Below are positions 51,981-61,607 of a DNA stretch of 64,000 bases, in pieces. How positions within the stretch are numbered: the stretch's first letter is position 1; every line of letters begins with the position of its first letter. Origin of the DNA: Clostridiales bacterium (GTDB lineage: Bacteria; Bacillota; Clostridia; Christensenellales; Aristaeellaceae); contig SVHA01000001.1 in assembly GCA_015056085.1 (NCBI GenBank), forward strand, positions 248,001 to 312,000, read 5' to 3'. The translations under genes were made by a program, and so were the position numbers. The notes under the pieces are model-generated. The model made no database searches. It was not told where the DNA came from and saw only the letters and a program-made list of their open reading frames with translations.

Positions 51981-54900
51981 TAACTGAGTTTCAGGTCCAG
52001 ATACCGGGTCATGCAATAGCCTTCCATCCCTTCCCAGGAAATTTCGCACCAGGTGTCGCCGATGCGCTTCACCGTCACAGTAGCGCCGCAGGGCACGCTG
52101 CCCACGGCAGGGGCAGCGGCATCGCACCAGCTGCGGATGTTCAGCGTGGGCTGAGCCAACACCATGCCCTTCCAGCCGGAGAGGGAAATCAGCGTGGGGT
52201 CATACACGGCGGCATAATTCCCCATTGCCTGCTGGGGCTGGCTGTCGGAGATCTGATCCGCCAGATAGGTGGAGAGCACATAGCCGGTGCCATAGGTGCA
52301 GGTGATGTACGACCACTGCCCGGACACGGAATTCACCGTCACCTGGGTGCCTCTGGGCAGATTGGCCACGATGGCGGAGGTGGTATCCGGCTGCTGGCGG
52401 AGATTGAGACCGCTCACAGAGGTATTGACGTACTTTTTCGTCGTCGTCTGGGTCTGCGTGGGTTTTGTGGTGGTGACATACCGGGAAAGAACGTAGCCTT
52501 CCACATTGTTCCAGCGCACATAGGTCCAGTCGCCGGAGGTGCCGGTGATGGTCACCTGGGTGCCAGGCGCCAGGGTGTTGACGAACATACCGCTGGCAGA
52601 GGGCGTCTGGCGCACATTGGCGCCGCCGGTGATGGTGGTGACGATCCAGCCCGTCTGGGAGGTTTGGGTGCCCTGTGTGCCGGAATTGCCGGGGAGATCA
52701 AGATACCGCTTCATCACATAGCCGGTCAGGCCGTTGTAGCGGACCTTGTACCACAGGTCATGCAGTTCCAGCAGTTCCACCTTCTGGCCCGCAGGAATGA
52801 CCGCCAGCACACGGGCCGCAGAGGACGCTGTTTCCCGCAGGTTGAGGCCGGAAGAGGCGGAGACGGTGGCATAAGAGGCGGCTTCAGGGAACTTCAGGTA
52901 CGCCGTGGCGACATACCCCTTGAAGGACTGCCAGGAGATCTGCGTCCAGGTGTCGCCCCGCTTGAGGACATTCACCGTGGTGCCCTTGGGGATAGCGGCC
53001 AGCACGGGAGCAGAATAATCAGCGCCCGCACGGAGGTTGAGGTTGCCCGCAGACACGTTGATGACGGCGGTTTCGCCGGAAGGTGCGGGGGTGTCGGGCT
53101 TCGTTTGGGTTTCCAGCGTCAGATATTCCGACTTGGCATAGCCGATGAACTGGTCATACTTGACCTTCGACCAGCCCGTGGCGTCCCAGGCGATGACGCC
53201 CACCCGGGCGCCCTTGGGGAGCATGGTCACGATGGCACTGCCTGTTTGCGGGCCGCTGCGCAGGTTGAGGCTGCTGGAAGCGGTGGTGACAAAGGCGTAA
53301 GCAGTGACCGTGTCGCTACTTTGGGGGAAAGAGAGGTACTGGGTCATCACATAGCCGCTGACGCCGCCGTAGCGCACGGCGCTCCACTCGCCTCCCCTGC
53401 TGGTGACCACCACACGCTCGCCCCGGGGCAGCACAGCCACCACGGCAGAGGATGTGGAGGGCGACTGACGGAGATTCAGCGCCGAAGAGACCGTCTTGAC
53501 CACAGCTTCCACTTCGCCGGCACTCAGTTCCGGCTGGGAAGGCGTTGTGTCCGTTTCAGGCGGCAGGGTGCTTTCGCCGCCAAAGGACAGGAAGCTGGTC
53601 ATGATATAGCCATTGTACCCCTGCCAGGAAACCTGACACCAGCTGCCGTCGTTGGTCAGCACCTGCACCGTTTGTCCGTGAGCCACGGTGGTCAGCAGTG
53701 CGCCGGTGGTGGACGCCGTTTTTCGCAGGTTGACGCTGCCGGAGCCGGAGGGAATCTGCACCGTGGCGACGCTGGCACTGGAGGAAATGTTCCCCGGCCA
53801 TTCGTAGCACATCCGCAGGAAATCCGTGGAGGCATAGCCCTTCTGACCGCCATACTGCACATGGGCCCAGGAGCCGGACACATCAAACACGCACAGCACA
53901 GCACCCTTGGGCATGGAGGAAATCACAGGCGCAGAAAGAGATGCCGTCTTACGCAGATTCAGCGAGCCGGAGGATGCCACTTCCGCCCATTTGGTGATGT
54001 TGGTGGCGGCGTGGCTGCTCTGCTGAGGCACCTGCCCGGACAGCCTCACGCTGGAGGTGGGCACATAGCCGATGACGCCGCCCAGCTGGACCTTCGTCCA
54101 GGCGCTGTCCTGGGAAAGGGCGGTCATGATGCCGCCGTTAGACACAGCCGTAAGGATTTTGCCCTGCACATCGGGCGTATAGCGGATGGGCAGCACATCG
54201 GACGTGCCCACCAGTTTCACGGTGGCGGTGACGCCGCCGGAGGGTGTGATGTCCGCCGGGTTTTCCACGCTGGTGATGGTATCAGACCCCTGCTGGGAAA
54301 GAATCGTCTGGGTGAAGGTGCACTGCACCCGCTGGCAGTTTTCGTAATAGAAGCCGAGAATCTGATCGTAGGTATAGCCCAGAGCGCCCATCTGCATGGC
54401 GCCCCGCTGGCTCATGCCCACGCCGTGACCGAAACGCCTTGCCTGCAGGACGAATCCGCCGGAAGTGGTGGAAACGGACCACAGTTCGTTTTTCAGAGTG
54501 TTGATGGACATCCCCAGCAGTTTTTCAACTTCGTCAAAGATGCTCAGCGTCACCGTCAGGCGCACTTCGCCCACTGTGGTGGACACACTCAGGTCGAAAT
54601 CCAGCAGCGTATAGACACGGCTGGGAGACTTATACATGGGTGTGTGAGGGGTGATGGCGTTGATGCGGGTGATTTGGGCGCCGTAGGTGTTATAGCCGTT
54701 GGCGGAAAGAACCGCCATCGCCCGCTGATTCAGCAGCGTCTGCAGGGATGCATTCTGGCCGTAGGCGTCAAAATCGGAATACACCGTCACCTTCCGCAGC
54801 ACGGAGGCGCTGTTCATCTTGTCAAAGGGGTCATCCTTGACGGTGAGGTAGTCGTACCCCAGGGTGCCCCAGGCATTGAGGGCGGATTCCGTCTGGCCGC

Positions 54901-55654
54901 CGTTGGAGGCGGTGTAGAAGGTGTTGGTGAGGTGGCCGCTGTTCATCAGCACGATGCCCTTAGTAGCATTGACGGCGGCGGTGCAGTTGGCGGTGGAATC
55001 AGAATTGCCGTAATACACCTGATCGTTGGTGGTATCCACGACGTCGTAGATATATCCGCTGCGGGATTCCATCTTGTTCAGCGTATAGGTGCGGGCAGCC
55101 ACTGCCTGCGCCTTGAGGGCTTCCATGGCGGAAGAATTGCCCATTTCGTAAGGCAGAACGCCGTAGAGGTAGGACTCCATATACACATGGGCCACGGGAT
55201 AGAGGCGATAGCCGCCGGAAGCCCACTGGGCAGTCAGAATCAGGTCGCCGGGATAGAGGTTGCCCGGTTTTTTCGCCTGGGCGATTTTGAAGCCGGACAC
55301 GCTGCTGCCCGCATGGCGGCGCAGGGAGACTTCCCGGCCCATGGAATAGGCAGCGCCGTCCAGATACATGGTCACCTGCCCGGAGGACGACTGAAACACG
55401 AAACTCACCGTTTCATTGGAGGCGGTGAATTTTTGATTGCCGGAAATGGTATAGGCGCCGTGCAGGGAAACGTCCAGCCGGGACACCGTGCCCAGCGAAG
55501 ACAGCATCACCCGCACCATGCCGTTCTTCGCCTCGGTGCTGTACACCATGGGGGCAGAGGCGACATTCACGGAATCTGCAAATGCATTCAGGGGCAGCGC
55601 CAAAACGGCCAGCATCACAGCTGTCAGGAGGCTCATTGCCTTGCGGATGTTCAC
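51977..55654 (-). CDS. Large secreted SpoIID/LytB-domain protein with about ten SH3b repeats
   Basis: 1225 residues. Signal peptide 1-26 (MNIRKAMSLLTAVMLAVLA..., cut after AFA). A SpoIID domain follows, with YLYGVLPYEMGNSSAMEALKAQ containing the catalytic Glu, and ending in RRFGHGVGMSQRGAMQMGA; in SpoIID this domain cuts peptidoglycan glycan strands. From about 470 on there are nine SH3b repeats with the LNLR ... GYV/GYA pattern plus a tenth, divergent one in front, separated by short Ser/Thr/Pro linkers. Normal SpoIID is about 340 residues and membrane-bound, so this is a wall-binding form, perhaps vegetative. GTG 55654 is chosen for AAAGGGG and the signal peptide. Confidence 0.92.
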   Translation of the reverse strand: MNIRKAMSLLTAVMLAVLALPLNAFADSVNVASAPMVYSTEAKNGMVRVMLSSLGTVSRLDVSLHGAYTISGNQKFTASNETVSFVFQSSSGQVTMYLDGAAYSMGREVSLRRHAGSSVSGFKIAQAKKPGNLYPGDLILTAQWASGGYRLYPVAHVYMESYLYGVLPYEMGNSSAMEALKAQAVAARTYTLNKMESRSGYIYDVVDTTNDQVYYGNSDSTANCTAAVNATKGIVLMNSGHLTNTFYTASNGGQTESALNAWGTLGYDYLTVKDDPFDKMNSASVLRKVTVYSDFDAYGQNASLQTLLNQRAMAVLSANGYNTYGAQITRINAITPHTPMYKSPSRVYTLLDFDLSVSTTVGEVRLTVTLSIFDEVEKLLGMSINTLKNELWSVSTTSGGFVLQARRFGHGVGMSQRGAMQMGALGYTYDQILGFYYENCQRVQCTFTQTILSQQGSDTITSVENPADITPSGGVTATVKLVGTSDVLPIRYTPDVQGKILTAVSNGGIMTALSQDSAWTKVQLGGVIGYVPTSSVRLSGQVPQQSSHAATNITKWAEVASSGSLNLRKTASLSAPVISSMPKGAVLCVFDVSGSWAHVQYGGQKGYASTDFLRMCYEWPGNISSSASVATVQIPSGSGSVNLRKTASTTGALLTTVAHGQTVQVLTNDGSWCQVSWQGYNGYIMTSFLSFGGESTLPPETDTTPSQPELSAGEVEAVVKTVSSALNLRQSPSTSSAVVAVLPRGERVVVTSRGGEWSAVRYGGVSGYVMTQYLSFPQSSDTVTAYAFVTTASSSLNLRSGPQTGSAIVTMLPKGARVGVIAWDATGWSKVKYDQFIGYAKSEYLTLETQTKPDTPAPSGETAVINVSAGNLNLRAGADYSAPVLAAIPKGTTVNVLKRGDTWTQISWQSFKGYVATAYLKFPEAASYATVSASSGLNLRETASSAARVLAVIPAGQKVELLELHDLWYKVRYNGLTGYVMKRYLDLPGNSGTQGTQTSQTGWIVTTITGGANVRQTPSASGMFVNTLAPGTQVTITGTSGDWTYVRWNNVEGYVLSRYVTTTKPTQTQTTTKKYVNTSVSGLNLRQQPDTTSAIVANLPRGTQVTVNSVSGQWSYITCTYGTGYVLSTYLADQISDSQPQQAMGNYAAVYDPTLISLSGWKGMVLAQPTLNIRSWCDAAAPAVGSVPCGATVTVKRIGDTWCEISWEGMEGYCMTRYLDLKLSY

Positions 55655-55738
55655 CTGCGCCACGCCCCTTTCGCTCAAAATCGTCATTCCCGGATGTTTG
55701 ACACCATTGTATCATATTTTCCGCCATTCTTCTACCCT

Positions 55739-55762
55739 TTTCCCGCTGGTAATTGCGGGAAA
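55739..55762 (+). repeat. Inverted repeat upstream of the SpoIID gene
   Basis: TTTCCCGC and GCGGGAAA around eight bases, between the SpoIID gene and the orphan membrane gene. Could be an operator or terminator remnant. Confidence 0.4.
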
Positions 55763-55873
55763 TGAAAAAAGCCCGCCATGATGGCGCATGGGGAAACTTG
55801 TGCTTTTGCGGGGAAGTGTGGTAGGATGTTCAGCGAAAAATCGTCTTCATTTACACATAAGGAGCAATCACCG

Positions 55874-56203
55874 ATGGAACTTGTTCTTGAGATTCTACCG
55901 TGGACATGGTTTCTGGGTTGTATTATCACCTGGAGAATCGGCAAATACATTTTGGTGGAAGGCATGGGGATTCGCTCGGCAGAATTTATCATGTTGATTC
56001 TTTACACCACAAGCATTGTTTTGTCCCTTGTATTTCCCACCTGGGGCAATCATGTAGTAACGGCAGTTCTTTGCCTGTGGCTTGTTGTCCAGTTCTTCTG
56101 TCATTGGTATTATACGCTATTCGGCGCAACGGAACAGAAAATCAAAGGATACAAAGGGGTTGATTGTCTGCGAGTGATTGCAACTCCCTGTATGGAGTTC
56201 TAA
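55874..56203 (+). CDS. Hypothetical membrane protein (109 residues)
   Basis: AAGGAG precedes ATG 55874. At least three hydrophobic segments (WTWFLGCIITWRI; EFIMLILYTTSIVLSLVF; NHVVTAVLCLWLVVQFFCHWYY) and an end with LRVIATPCMEF. No family recognised. Visibly richer in A/T than the genes around it, which may point to recent arrival. Lies between two genes on the other strand. Confidence 0.6.
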   Translation: MELVLEILPWTWFLGCIITWRIGKYILVEGMGIRSAEFIMLILYTTSIVLSLVFPTWGNHVVTAVLCLWLVVQFFCHWYYTLFGATEQKIKGYKGVDCLRVIATPCMEF

Positions 56204-56248
56204 GGAATGGCACACCACTTTTCTTTCTTAAACTTTGTATTTAAAAAG

Positions 56249-56274
56249 GCGCCCGATTCCGAAGAATCGGGCGC
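56249..56274. terminator. Terminator between ppdK and the orphan gene
   Basis: Eleven-pair stem GCGCCCGATTC/GAATCGGGCGC with loop CGAA; on the minus strand followed by CTTTTTAAA and on the plus strand by GTGTTGTTTTTT. Confidence 0.88.
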
Positions 56275-56300
56275 GTGTTGTTTTTTGGGGTTGTCCGGGA

Positions 56301-58925
56301 TTAGCCCTTGATAGCAGCCTGAGCAGCGGCCAGACGAGCGATCGGCACACGGAAGGGAGAGCAGGACACATAGTCCAGACCGATCTTGTGGCAGAACTCG
56401 ACGGAAACGGGGTCGCCGCCGTGCTCGCCGCAGATGCCGTAGTGCAGCTTCTTGCCGGTCTCCTTGGACTTGGTGATGGCCATCTCCATCAGCTTGCCAA
56501 CGCCATTCTGGTCCAGCTTGGCGAAGGGATCGTTCTCGTAGATCTTGGCTTCGTAGTAGGCGTTGAGGAACTTGCCAGCATCGTCACGGGAGAAGCCGAA
56601 GGTCATCTGAGTCAGGTCGTTGGTGCCGAAGCAGAAGAATTCAGCCTCGGAAGCCACTTCGTCAGCGGTCAGGCAGGCACGGGGGATCTCGATCATGGTG
56701 CCCACTTCATACTTGAGTTCAACGCCAGCTTCGGCGATGACAGCATCAGCGGTAGCCACGACGACAGACTTCACGTACTTGAGTTCCTTCACGTCGCCAA
56801 CCAGGGGGATCATGATCTCGGGAACGATGTTCCATTCGGGATGACGGCCCTTCACAGCCAGAGCGGCCTTAACGACGGCACGGGTCTGCATAGCGGCGAT
56901 TTCGGGATAGGTGACGGCCAGACGGCAGCCACGGTGACCCATCATGGGGTTGAACTCATGCAGGGAAGCGATGATGTCCTTGATCTGCTGGACGGTCTTG
57001 CCCTGAGTGGCAGCCAGAGCGGCGATGTCTTCCTCAGTGGTGGGCACGAACTCGTGCAGCGGGGGATCCAGGAAGCGGATGCAAACGGGATGCTCTTCCA
57101 TGGCCTCGTACAGACCTTCGAAGTCAGCCTGCTGCATGGGCTCGATCTTGGCCAGAGCAGCCTCGCGCTCTTCAACGGTGTCGGAGCAGATCATCTCACG
57201 GAAGGAACCGATACGGCCTTCTTCGAAGAACATATGCTCGGTACGGCACAGGCCGATGCCTTCAGCGCCCAGCTGACGGGCCTTGATGGCGTCACGGGGA
57301 GAGTCAGCGTTGGTGCGGACCTTCAGGGTGCGATACTGATCAGCCCAAGCCATGATGCGGCCGAATTCGCCAGCGATCTCGGCTTCCTTGGTGGGGATCA
57401 GGCCGGCGTAGATGTTGCCGGTGGAGCCGTCCAGGGACAGCTCGTCGCCCTCGTGGAAGGTCTGGCCGGACAGGGTGAACACCTTGTTCTCCTCGTCCAT
57501 GTTGATCTCGGTGCAGCCGGACACGCAGCAGGTACCCATGCCACGGGCCACAACGGCAGCGTGAGAGGTCATGCCGCCACGCACGGTCAGGATGCCCTGA
57601 GCAGCCATCATGCCCTCGATGTCTTCGGGAGAGGTCTCCAGACGGACCAGGACGACCTTCTCGCCACGGGCAGCCCATTCCTTGGCGTCTTCAGCGGTGA
57701 AGACGATCTTGCCGGCAGCGGCGCCGGGGGAAGCGGGCAGAGCCTTGCCAATGGGGGTGGAGGCCTTCAGGGCCTTGGGGTCGAACTGGGGATGCAGCAG
57801 GGTGTCCAGGTTACGGGGCTCGATCATGGACACAGCCTTCTTCTCGTCGATCATGCCTTCGTCCACCAGGTCGCAGGCGATCTTCAGAGCGGCGGGAGCG
57901 GTACGCTTGCCGTTACGGGTCTGCAGCATGTAGAGCTTGCCGTTTTCCACGGTGAACTCCATGTCCTGCATGTCACGGTAGTGGTTCTCCAGAATCTTGC
58001 AGACTTCCTGGAACTGCTCGAAAGCAGCCGGGAACTTGCTGGCCATCTCGGAGATGGGCATGGGAGTACGCACGCCAGCCACGACGTCTTCGCCCTGAGC
58101 GTTGGTCAGGAACTCGCCCATCAGGCCGCGCTTGCCGGTGGCAGGATCGCGGGTGAAGGCAACGCCGGTGCCGCAATCTTCGCCCATGTTGCCGAAGGCC
58201 ATGGACTGCACGTTAACGGCAGTGCCCCAGGAATAGGGGATGTCGTTCTCACGACGGTAGATGTTGGCGCGGGGGTTGTCCCAGGAGCGGAACACGGCCT
58301 TCACGGCGCCCATGAGCTGTTCCTTGGGATCGGAGGGGAAGTCCTCACCGATCTTGGACTTGTACTCAGCCTTGAACTGGGCAGCCAGTTCCTTGAGGTC
58401 GTCAGCGGTCAGTTCAACGTCCTGAGTGACGCCCTTGGCTTCCTTCATTTCGTCGATCAGCTGCTCGAAGTACTTCTTGCCGACTTCCATAACGACGTCG
58501 GAGTACATCTGGATGAAACGACGATAGCAGTCGTAAGCCCAGCGGGGGTTGCCGGACTTGGCAGCCAGAACCTCAACGACTTCCTCGTTCAGGCCCAGGT
58601 TCAGGATGGTATCCATCATGCCGGGCATGGAAGCACGGGCACCGGAACGCACGGAAACCAGCAGGGGGTTTTCCTTGTCACCGAACTTCTTGCCGGTGAT
58701 GCCTTCCAGCTTCTCGACGTTCTGCATGATCTCAGCCTGGATGTCGGCGTTGATCTGACGGCCGTCCTCATAGTACTGAGTGCAGGCTTCGGTAGAAATG
58801 GTAAAGCCCTGGGGAACGGGCAGGCCGATGTTGGTCATCTCAGCCAGGTTAGCGCCCTTGCCGCCCAGCAGCTCGCGCATGGTGCCGTTGCCCTCGGTGA
58901 AAAGGTAGACAAACTTCTTCGCCAT
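56301..58925 (-). CDS. ppdK: Pyruvate, phosphate dikinase
   Basis: 874 residues, family length. Interconverts pyruvate + ATP + Pi and PEP + AMP + PPi, giving a PPi-linked glycolysis/gluconeogenesis step in anaerobes. N-terminal ATP-grasp (GGKGANLAEMTNIGLPVPQGF), central swivelling domain with the phosphorylated His in RGGMTSHAAVVARGMG, C-terminal PEP/pyruvate barrel with FCFGTNDLTQMTFG and the Cys in CGEHGGDPVS. ATG 58925 follows GGAGG. Own promoter and terminator. Confidence 0.97.
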   Translation of the reverse strand: MAKKFVYLFTEGNGTMRELLGGKGANLAEMTNIGLPVPQGFTISTEACTQYYEDGRQINADIQAEIMQNVEKLEGITGKKFGDKENPLLVSVRSGARASMPGMMDTILNLGLNEEVVEVLAAKSGNPRWAYDCYRRFIQMYSDVVMEVGKKYFEQLIDEMKEAKGVTQDVELTADDLKELAAQFKAEYKSKIGEDFPSDPKEQLMGAVKAVFRSWDNPRANIYRRENDIPYSWGTAVNVQSMAFGNMGEDCGTGVAFTRDPATGKRGLMGEFLTNAQGEDVVAGVRTPMPISEMASKFPAAFEQFQEVCKILENHYRDMQDMEFTVENGKLYMLQTRNGKRTAPAALKIACDLVDEGMIDEKKAVSMIEPRNLDTLLHPQFDPKALKASTPIGKALPASPGAAAGKIVFTAEDAKEWAARGEKVVLVRLETSPEDIEGMMAAQGILTVRGGMTSHAAVVARGMGTCCVSGCTEINMDEENKVFTLSGQTFHEGDELSLDGSTGNIYAGLIPTKEAEIAGEFGRIMAWADQYRTLKVRTNADSPRDAIKARQLGAEGIGLCRTEHMFFEEGRIGSFREMICSDTVEEREAALAKIEPMQQADFEGLYEAMEEHPVCIRFLDPPLHEFVPTTEEDIAALAATQGKTVQQIKDIIASLHEFNPMMGHRGCRLAVTYPEIAAMQTRAVVKAALAVKGRHPEWNIVPEIMIPLVGDVKELKYVKSVVVATADAVIAEAGVELKYEVGTMIEIPRACLTADEVASEAEFFCFGTNDLTQMTFGFSRDDAGKFLNAYYEAKIYENDPFAKLDQNGVGKLMEMAITKSKETGKKLHYGICGEHGGDPVSVEFCHKIGLDYVSCSPFRVPIARLAAAQAAIKG

Positions 58926-59015
58926 GGGAATCTCCTCCTCAATGTATCTTGGGCAGAATTGCCCAGCAGATCTTGCCTTGGCTCATGCCAGACAATGCCT
59001 CTGCATATCAGATAG

Positions 59016-59044
59016 ATTATACACTGTCTTTGGTATTTTTTCAA
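59016..59044 (-). promoter_or_regulatory. Promoter of ppdK
   Basis: Minus strand TTGAAA (59039-59044), 17-base spacer, TATAAT (59016-59021); about 90 bases of leader. From 59045 to 59172 I see nothing else. Confidence 0.82.
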
Positions 59045-59172
59045 GGGGTGAAAGGCTGTTACAGGCATATTATTCCTGATATTTTTGGCGCTATTCCCAC
59101 TTTTTCAACTCCCCTGCCCTGCATTTTGAGGGATTGCTGATACCAGGCGGATTGATACTGCATTTCGCCACG

Positions 59173-59201
59173 AAAAAATCCCCACCGCTCAAGCGATGGG
59201 G
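59173..59201 (-). terminator. Terminator of the rnf operon
   Basis: CCCCATCGC/GCGGTGGGG with loop TTGA, one mismatch, then ATTTTTTC on the minus strand; 17 bases past the rnfB stop. Confidence 0.85.
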
Positions 59202-59217
59202 ACAGGATTCATGTTGA

Positions 59218-60381
59218 TTACGCCTCGGTCTTGGCTTCTTCCGCCTTGGCGGCAGCTTCACGGGCCGCCTTGGCTTCCAGCGCAGCCTTGATCTTTGCTT
59301 CCTGCTCGGGAGTGCGGGCAGGCTTGGCAGGCGCAGGCTGAGCGGTGGTCACAGCATCGGGGGTAGTACCCACCTTGGCATAACGGTCACGGGTATGCTC
59401 ACGGATCTTCAGGGTGATGCACTTCTTGGGGCACTTTTCCACGCACAGACCGCAGCCGGTGCAGGCAGTGGTGACTTCATGAACCTGCTTGAGGGTGCCG
59501 GCGATGGCCTCGAAGGGGCAGTTGCGTTTGCACATGGTGCAACCCACGCAGCTGGCGGGATCGATCTCGGCGATCTTGCGGTTGTCCCAGTCAGCCCAGA
59601 TGGCGTTGGTGGGGCAAGCCTCGGCGCACATCATGCAGCCGCGGCACTTGGCCATATCGATCACAGGCAGGTTGTTCACCATGGTAATGGCGCCGAACTT
59701 GCAGGCGTTGTAGCAGCGCTCGCAGCCGATGCAGCCGATTCGGCAGTTGTCGCTGACCAGGTGGCCTTCCTCAGCCGCACGGCACAGGAGCTTCACAGGG
59801 TCGGTGACAGGCATCAGGTCCAGCACGCCCTTGGGGCAGGCTTCCACGCACTTGCCGCAGGCCACGCACTTGTCTTCATCCACCACGGCGATGCCCTTGT
59901 TGGCGTCAATGTGGATGGCGTCGAAGGCGCAGGCCTTCACGCAGGTGCCAAGGCCGAGGCAGGCATACTTGCAGGCACGGTTGCCGTCGTTGACGGTGGA
60001 AGCAGCCACGCAATCCTGAATGCCGGTGTAATCAAACTTGGGCTTGCACTTCTCCACATCGCCCTGGCAGATGACCCGGGCGACCTTGCGGGAAGAAGCG
60101 TCAGGCTTTTCCACGCCCATGATGTCAGAGATGGCATTGACAGCGTCAGCGCTGCAAACAGGGCAGGCATTCACAGGGGCCTTACCCGCAGCGATGGCAT
60201 CAGCACAGCCGTCGCAGCCGGGATAGCCGCAACCGCCGCAGTTGGCGCCGGGCAGGGCTTCACGCACAGCATCACGCTTGGGGTTGGAAGGCACAGCGAA
60301 CACCTTGGAGGTGAAGGTCAGCACGAGACCGAAGAGAATGCCCATGCCGCCCAGAACCAGCGCAGCAATGATGATTTCCAT
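59218..60381 (-). CDS. rnfB: Rnf complex subunit RnfB
   Basis: 387 residues. One N-terminal membrane segment (about 3-25), the [17 protein letters not shown] cluster region, and six further ferredoxin-type CxxCxxC motifs (for example [36 protein letters not shown]). RnfB takes electrons from ferredoxin. The C-terminal about 45 residues are Ala/Lys/Glu-rich and low in complexity. Last gene of the operon, followed by a terminator. Confidence 0.95.
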   Translation of the reverse strand: MEIIIAALVLGGMGILFGLVLTFTSKVFAVPSNPKRDAVREALPGANCGGCGYPGCDGCADAIAAGKAPVNACPVCSADAVNAISDIMGVEKPDASSRKVARVICQGDVEKCKPKFDYTGIQDCVAASTVNDGNRACKYACLGLGTCVKACAFDAIHIDANKGIAVVDEDKCVACGKCVEACPKGVLDLMPVTDPVKLLCRAAEEGHLVSDNCRIGCIGCERCYNACKFGAITMVNNLPVIDMAKCRGCMMCAEACPTNAIWADWDNRKIAEIDPASCVGCTMCKRNCPFEAIAGTLKQVHEVTTACTGCGLCVEKCPKKCITLKIREHTRDRYAKVGTTPDAVTTAQPAPAKPARTPEQEAKIKAALEAKAAREAAAKAEEAKTEA

Positions 60382-60396
60382 ACTTCCGTTCCTCCC

Positions 60397-60972
60397 TTAA
60401 ATCAGTCCGCCGAAGCCGGCAAAGGCGATGGCCATCAGGCCGGCAGTGATCAGCGCACCAGGGAAGCCTTCCATCCACTTGGGCATATTGGAGATAGCCA
60501 GACGCTCACGGATGCAAGCGAACAGCACCATCGCCAGGGTGAAGCCCAGGGCGGCGCAGCAGCCGTTGAAGGCACTCTGCAGCAGGGTGTAGCCGCTATC
60601 GGAGTTCAGGATGGCCACGCCCAACACGGCGCAGTTGGTGGTGATCAGAGGCAGATACACGCCCAGAGCCTGATACAGGGAAGCGGACAGCTTCTTCAGC
60701 GCCATTTCCACAATCTGCACCAGCACCGCAATCACCAGAATGAAAGCGATGGTGCGCATATACATCAGGTCAAAGGGCACCAGCAGGAAATGTTCCACCA
60801 CCCAGGCGATGATGGAGGCCATGGTCATCACGAAGGTAACGGCCAGACCCATGCCCAGGGCGGTATCGAACTTCTTGGACACGCCCAGGAAGGGACAGAT
60901 GCCCAGGAACTTGTTCATGACAAAGTTGTTGACCAGCAGGGACCCAATCAGAATCGTCAGATAGATGTTCAT
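60397..60972 (-). CDS. rnfA: Rnf complex subunit RnfA
   Basis: 191-residue integral membrane subunit: [20 protein letters not shown] holds the conserved Cys, and [19 protein letters not shown] the second one, which together with RnfE bind a 2Fe-2S cluster inside the membrane. Start overlaps the rnfE stop by 4 bases. Confidence 0.95.
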   Translation of the reverse strand: MNIYLTILIGSLLVNNFVMNKFLGICPFLGVSKKFDTALGMGLAVTFVMTMASIIAWVVEHFLLVPFDLMYMRTIAFILVIAVLVQIVEMALKKLSASLYQALGVYLPLITTNCAVLGVAILNSDSGYTLLQSAFNGCCAALGFTLAMVLFACIRERLAISNMPKWMEGFPGALITAGLMAIAFAGFGGLI

Positions 60973-61607
60973 GCCTGGCCCTCCTTTGCACTCGCTTTGC
61001 GGGCCACCATATTCTTGATGGCGTTGACGGCAATCAGCAGCAGACCCAGGGTGACAAAGCCGCCGGGCACCTGGAGCATGATCGCCATGGGCTCATAGGT
61101 TTCGGGCATCACCTGGAAACCAAAGACGGTGCCAGCGCCCAGCAGCTCACGGATGGAGGCCAGGATGGTCAGGGCGCCGGTGAAGCCAAGGCCCATACCG
61201 ATGCCGTCAGCCAGGGCCAGAACGGGGGTGTTCTTGAAGGCGAAGGCTTCCGCACGGGCGAAGATGATGCAGTTGACCACGATCAGGGAGATGTACATAC
61301 CCAGGGTGTTGTAAAGGTCCGGGAGATAGGCCTTCATCAGCATTTCAACCATCGTAACGAAGGAAGCGATGATGACGATGAAGGCGGGGATGCGCACCTT
61401 TTCGGGAATGATCTTGCGCAGGAGGGAAATGAAGACGTTGGAGCACACCAGCACAGCGGTGGTGGCCAGGCCCATGCCGATGCCGTTGGAGGCAGCGGTG
61501 GTGATGGCCAGCGTGGGGCACATACCCAGCATCAGGGTGAAGATGGGATTCTCGGGAATCAGGCCGTTGAACAGCACCGAGAAGAAGCCCTTGTTGTTCT
61601 TAGCCAT
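60969..61607 (-). CDS. rnfE: Rnf complex subunit RnfE
   Basis: 212 residues, membrane subunit related to Rnf[20 protein letters not shown] and [19 protein letters not shown] carry the two Cys. The start lies inside the end of rnfD (8-base overlap, CATGGCTAA), with GAGGTG ahead, so no rnfG lies between D and E. Confidence 0.95.
   Translation of the reverse strand: MAKNNKGFFSVLFNGLIPENPIFTLMLGMCPTLAITTAASNGIGMGLATTAVLVCSNVFISLLRKIIPEKVRIPAFIVIIASFVTMVEMLMKAYLPDLYNTLGMYISLIVVNCIIFARAEAFAFKNTPVLALADGIGMGLGFTGALTILASIRELLGAGTVFGFQVMPETYEPMAIMLQVPGGFVTLGLLLIAVNAIKNMVARKASAKEGQA

Noticed and set aside
52000-54100. Recurring DNA similarity suggesting a repeat array
   Set aside because: It arises from SH3b protein repeats in frame; spacing is about 200-250 bases and units differ, so it is no CRISPR array.
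51734-55765. A 1343-codon open frame on the plus strand opposite the SpoIID-SH3b gene
   Set aside because: Its product is His/Gly/Arg-rich without domains; the minus strand encodes a clear signal peptide, SpoIID domain and SH3b repeats. It is a by-product of high GC.
56235-59015. A 926-codon open frame on the plus strand opposite ppdK
   Set aside because: No domain and no ribosome site; ppdK on the other strand is complete and canonical.
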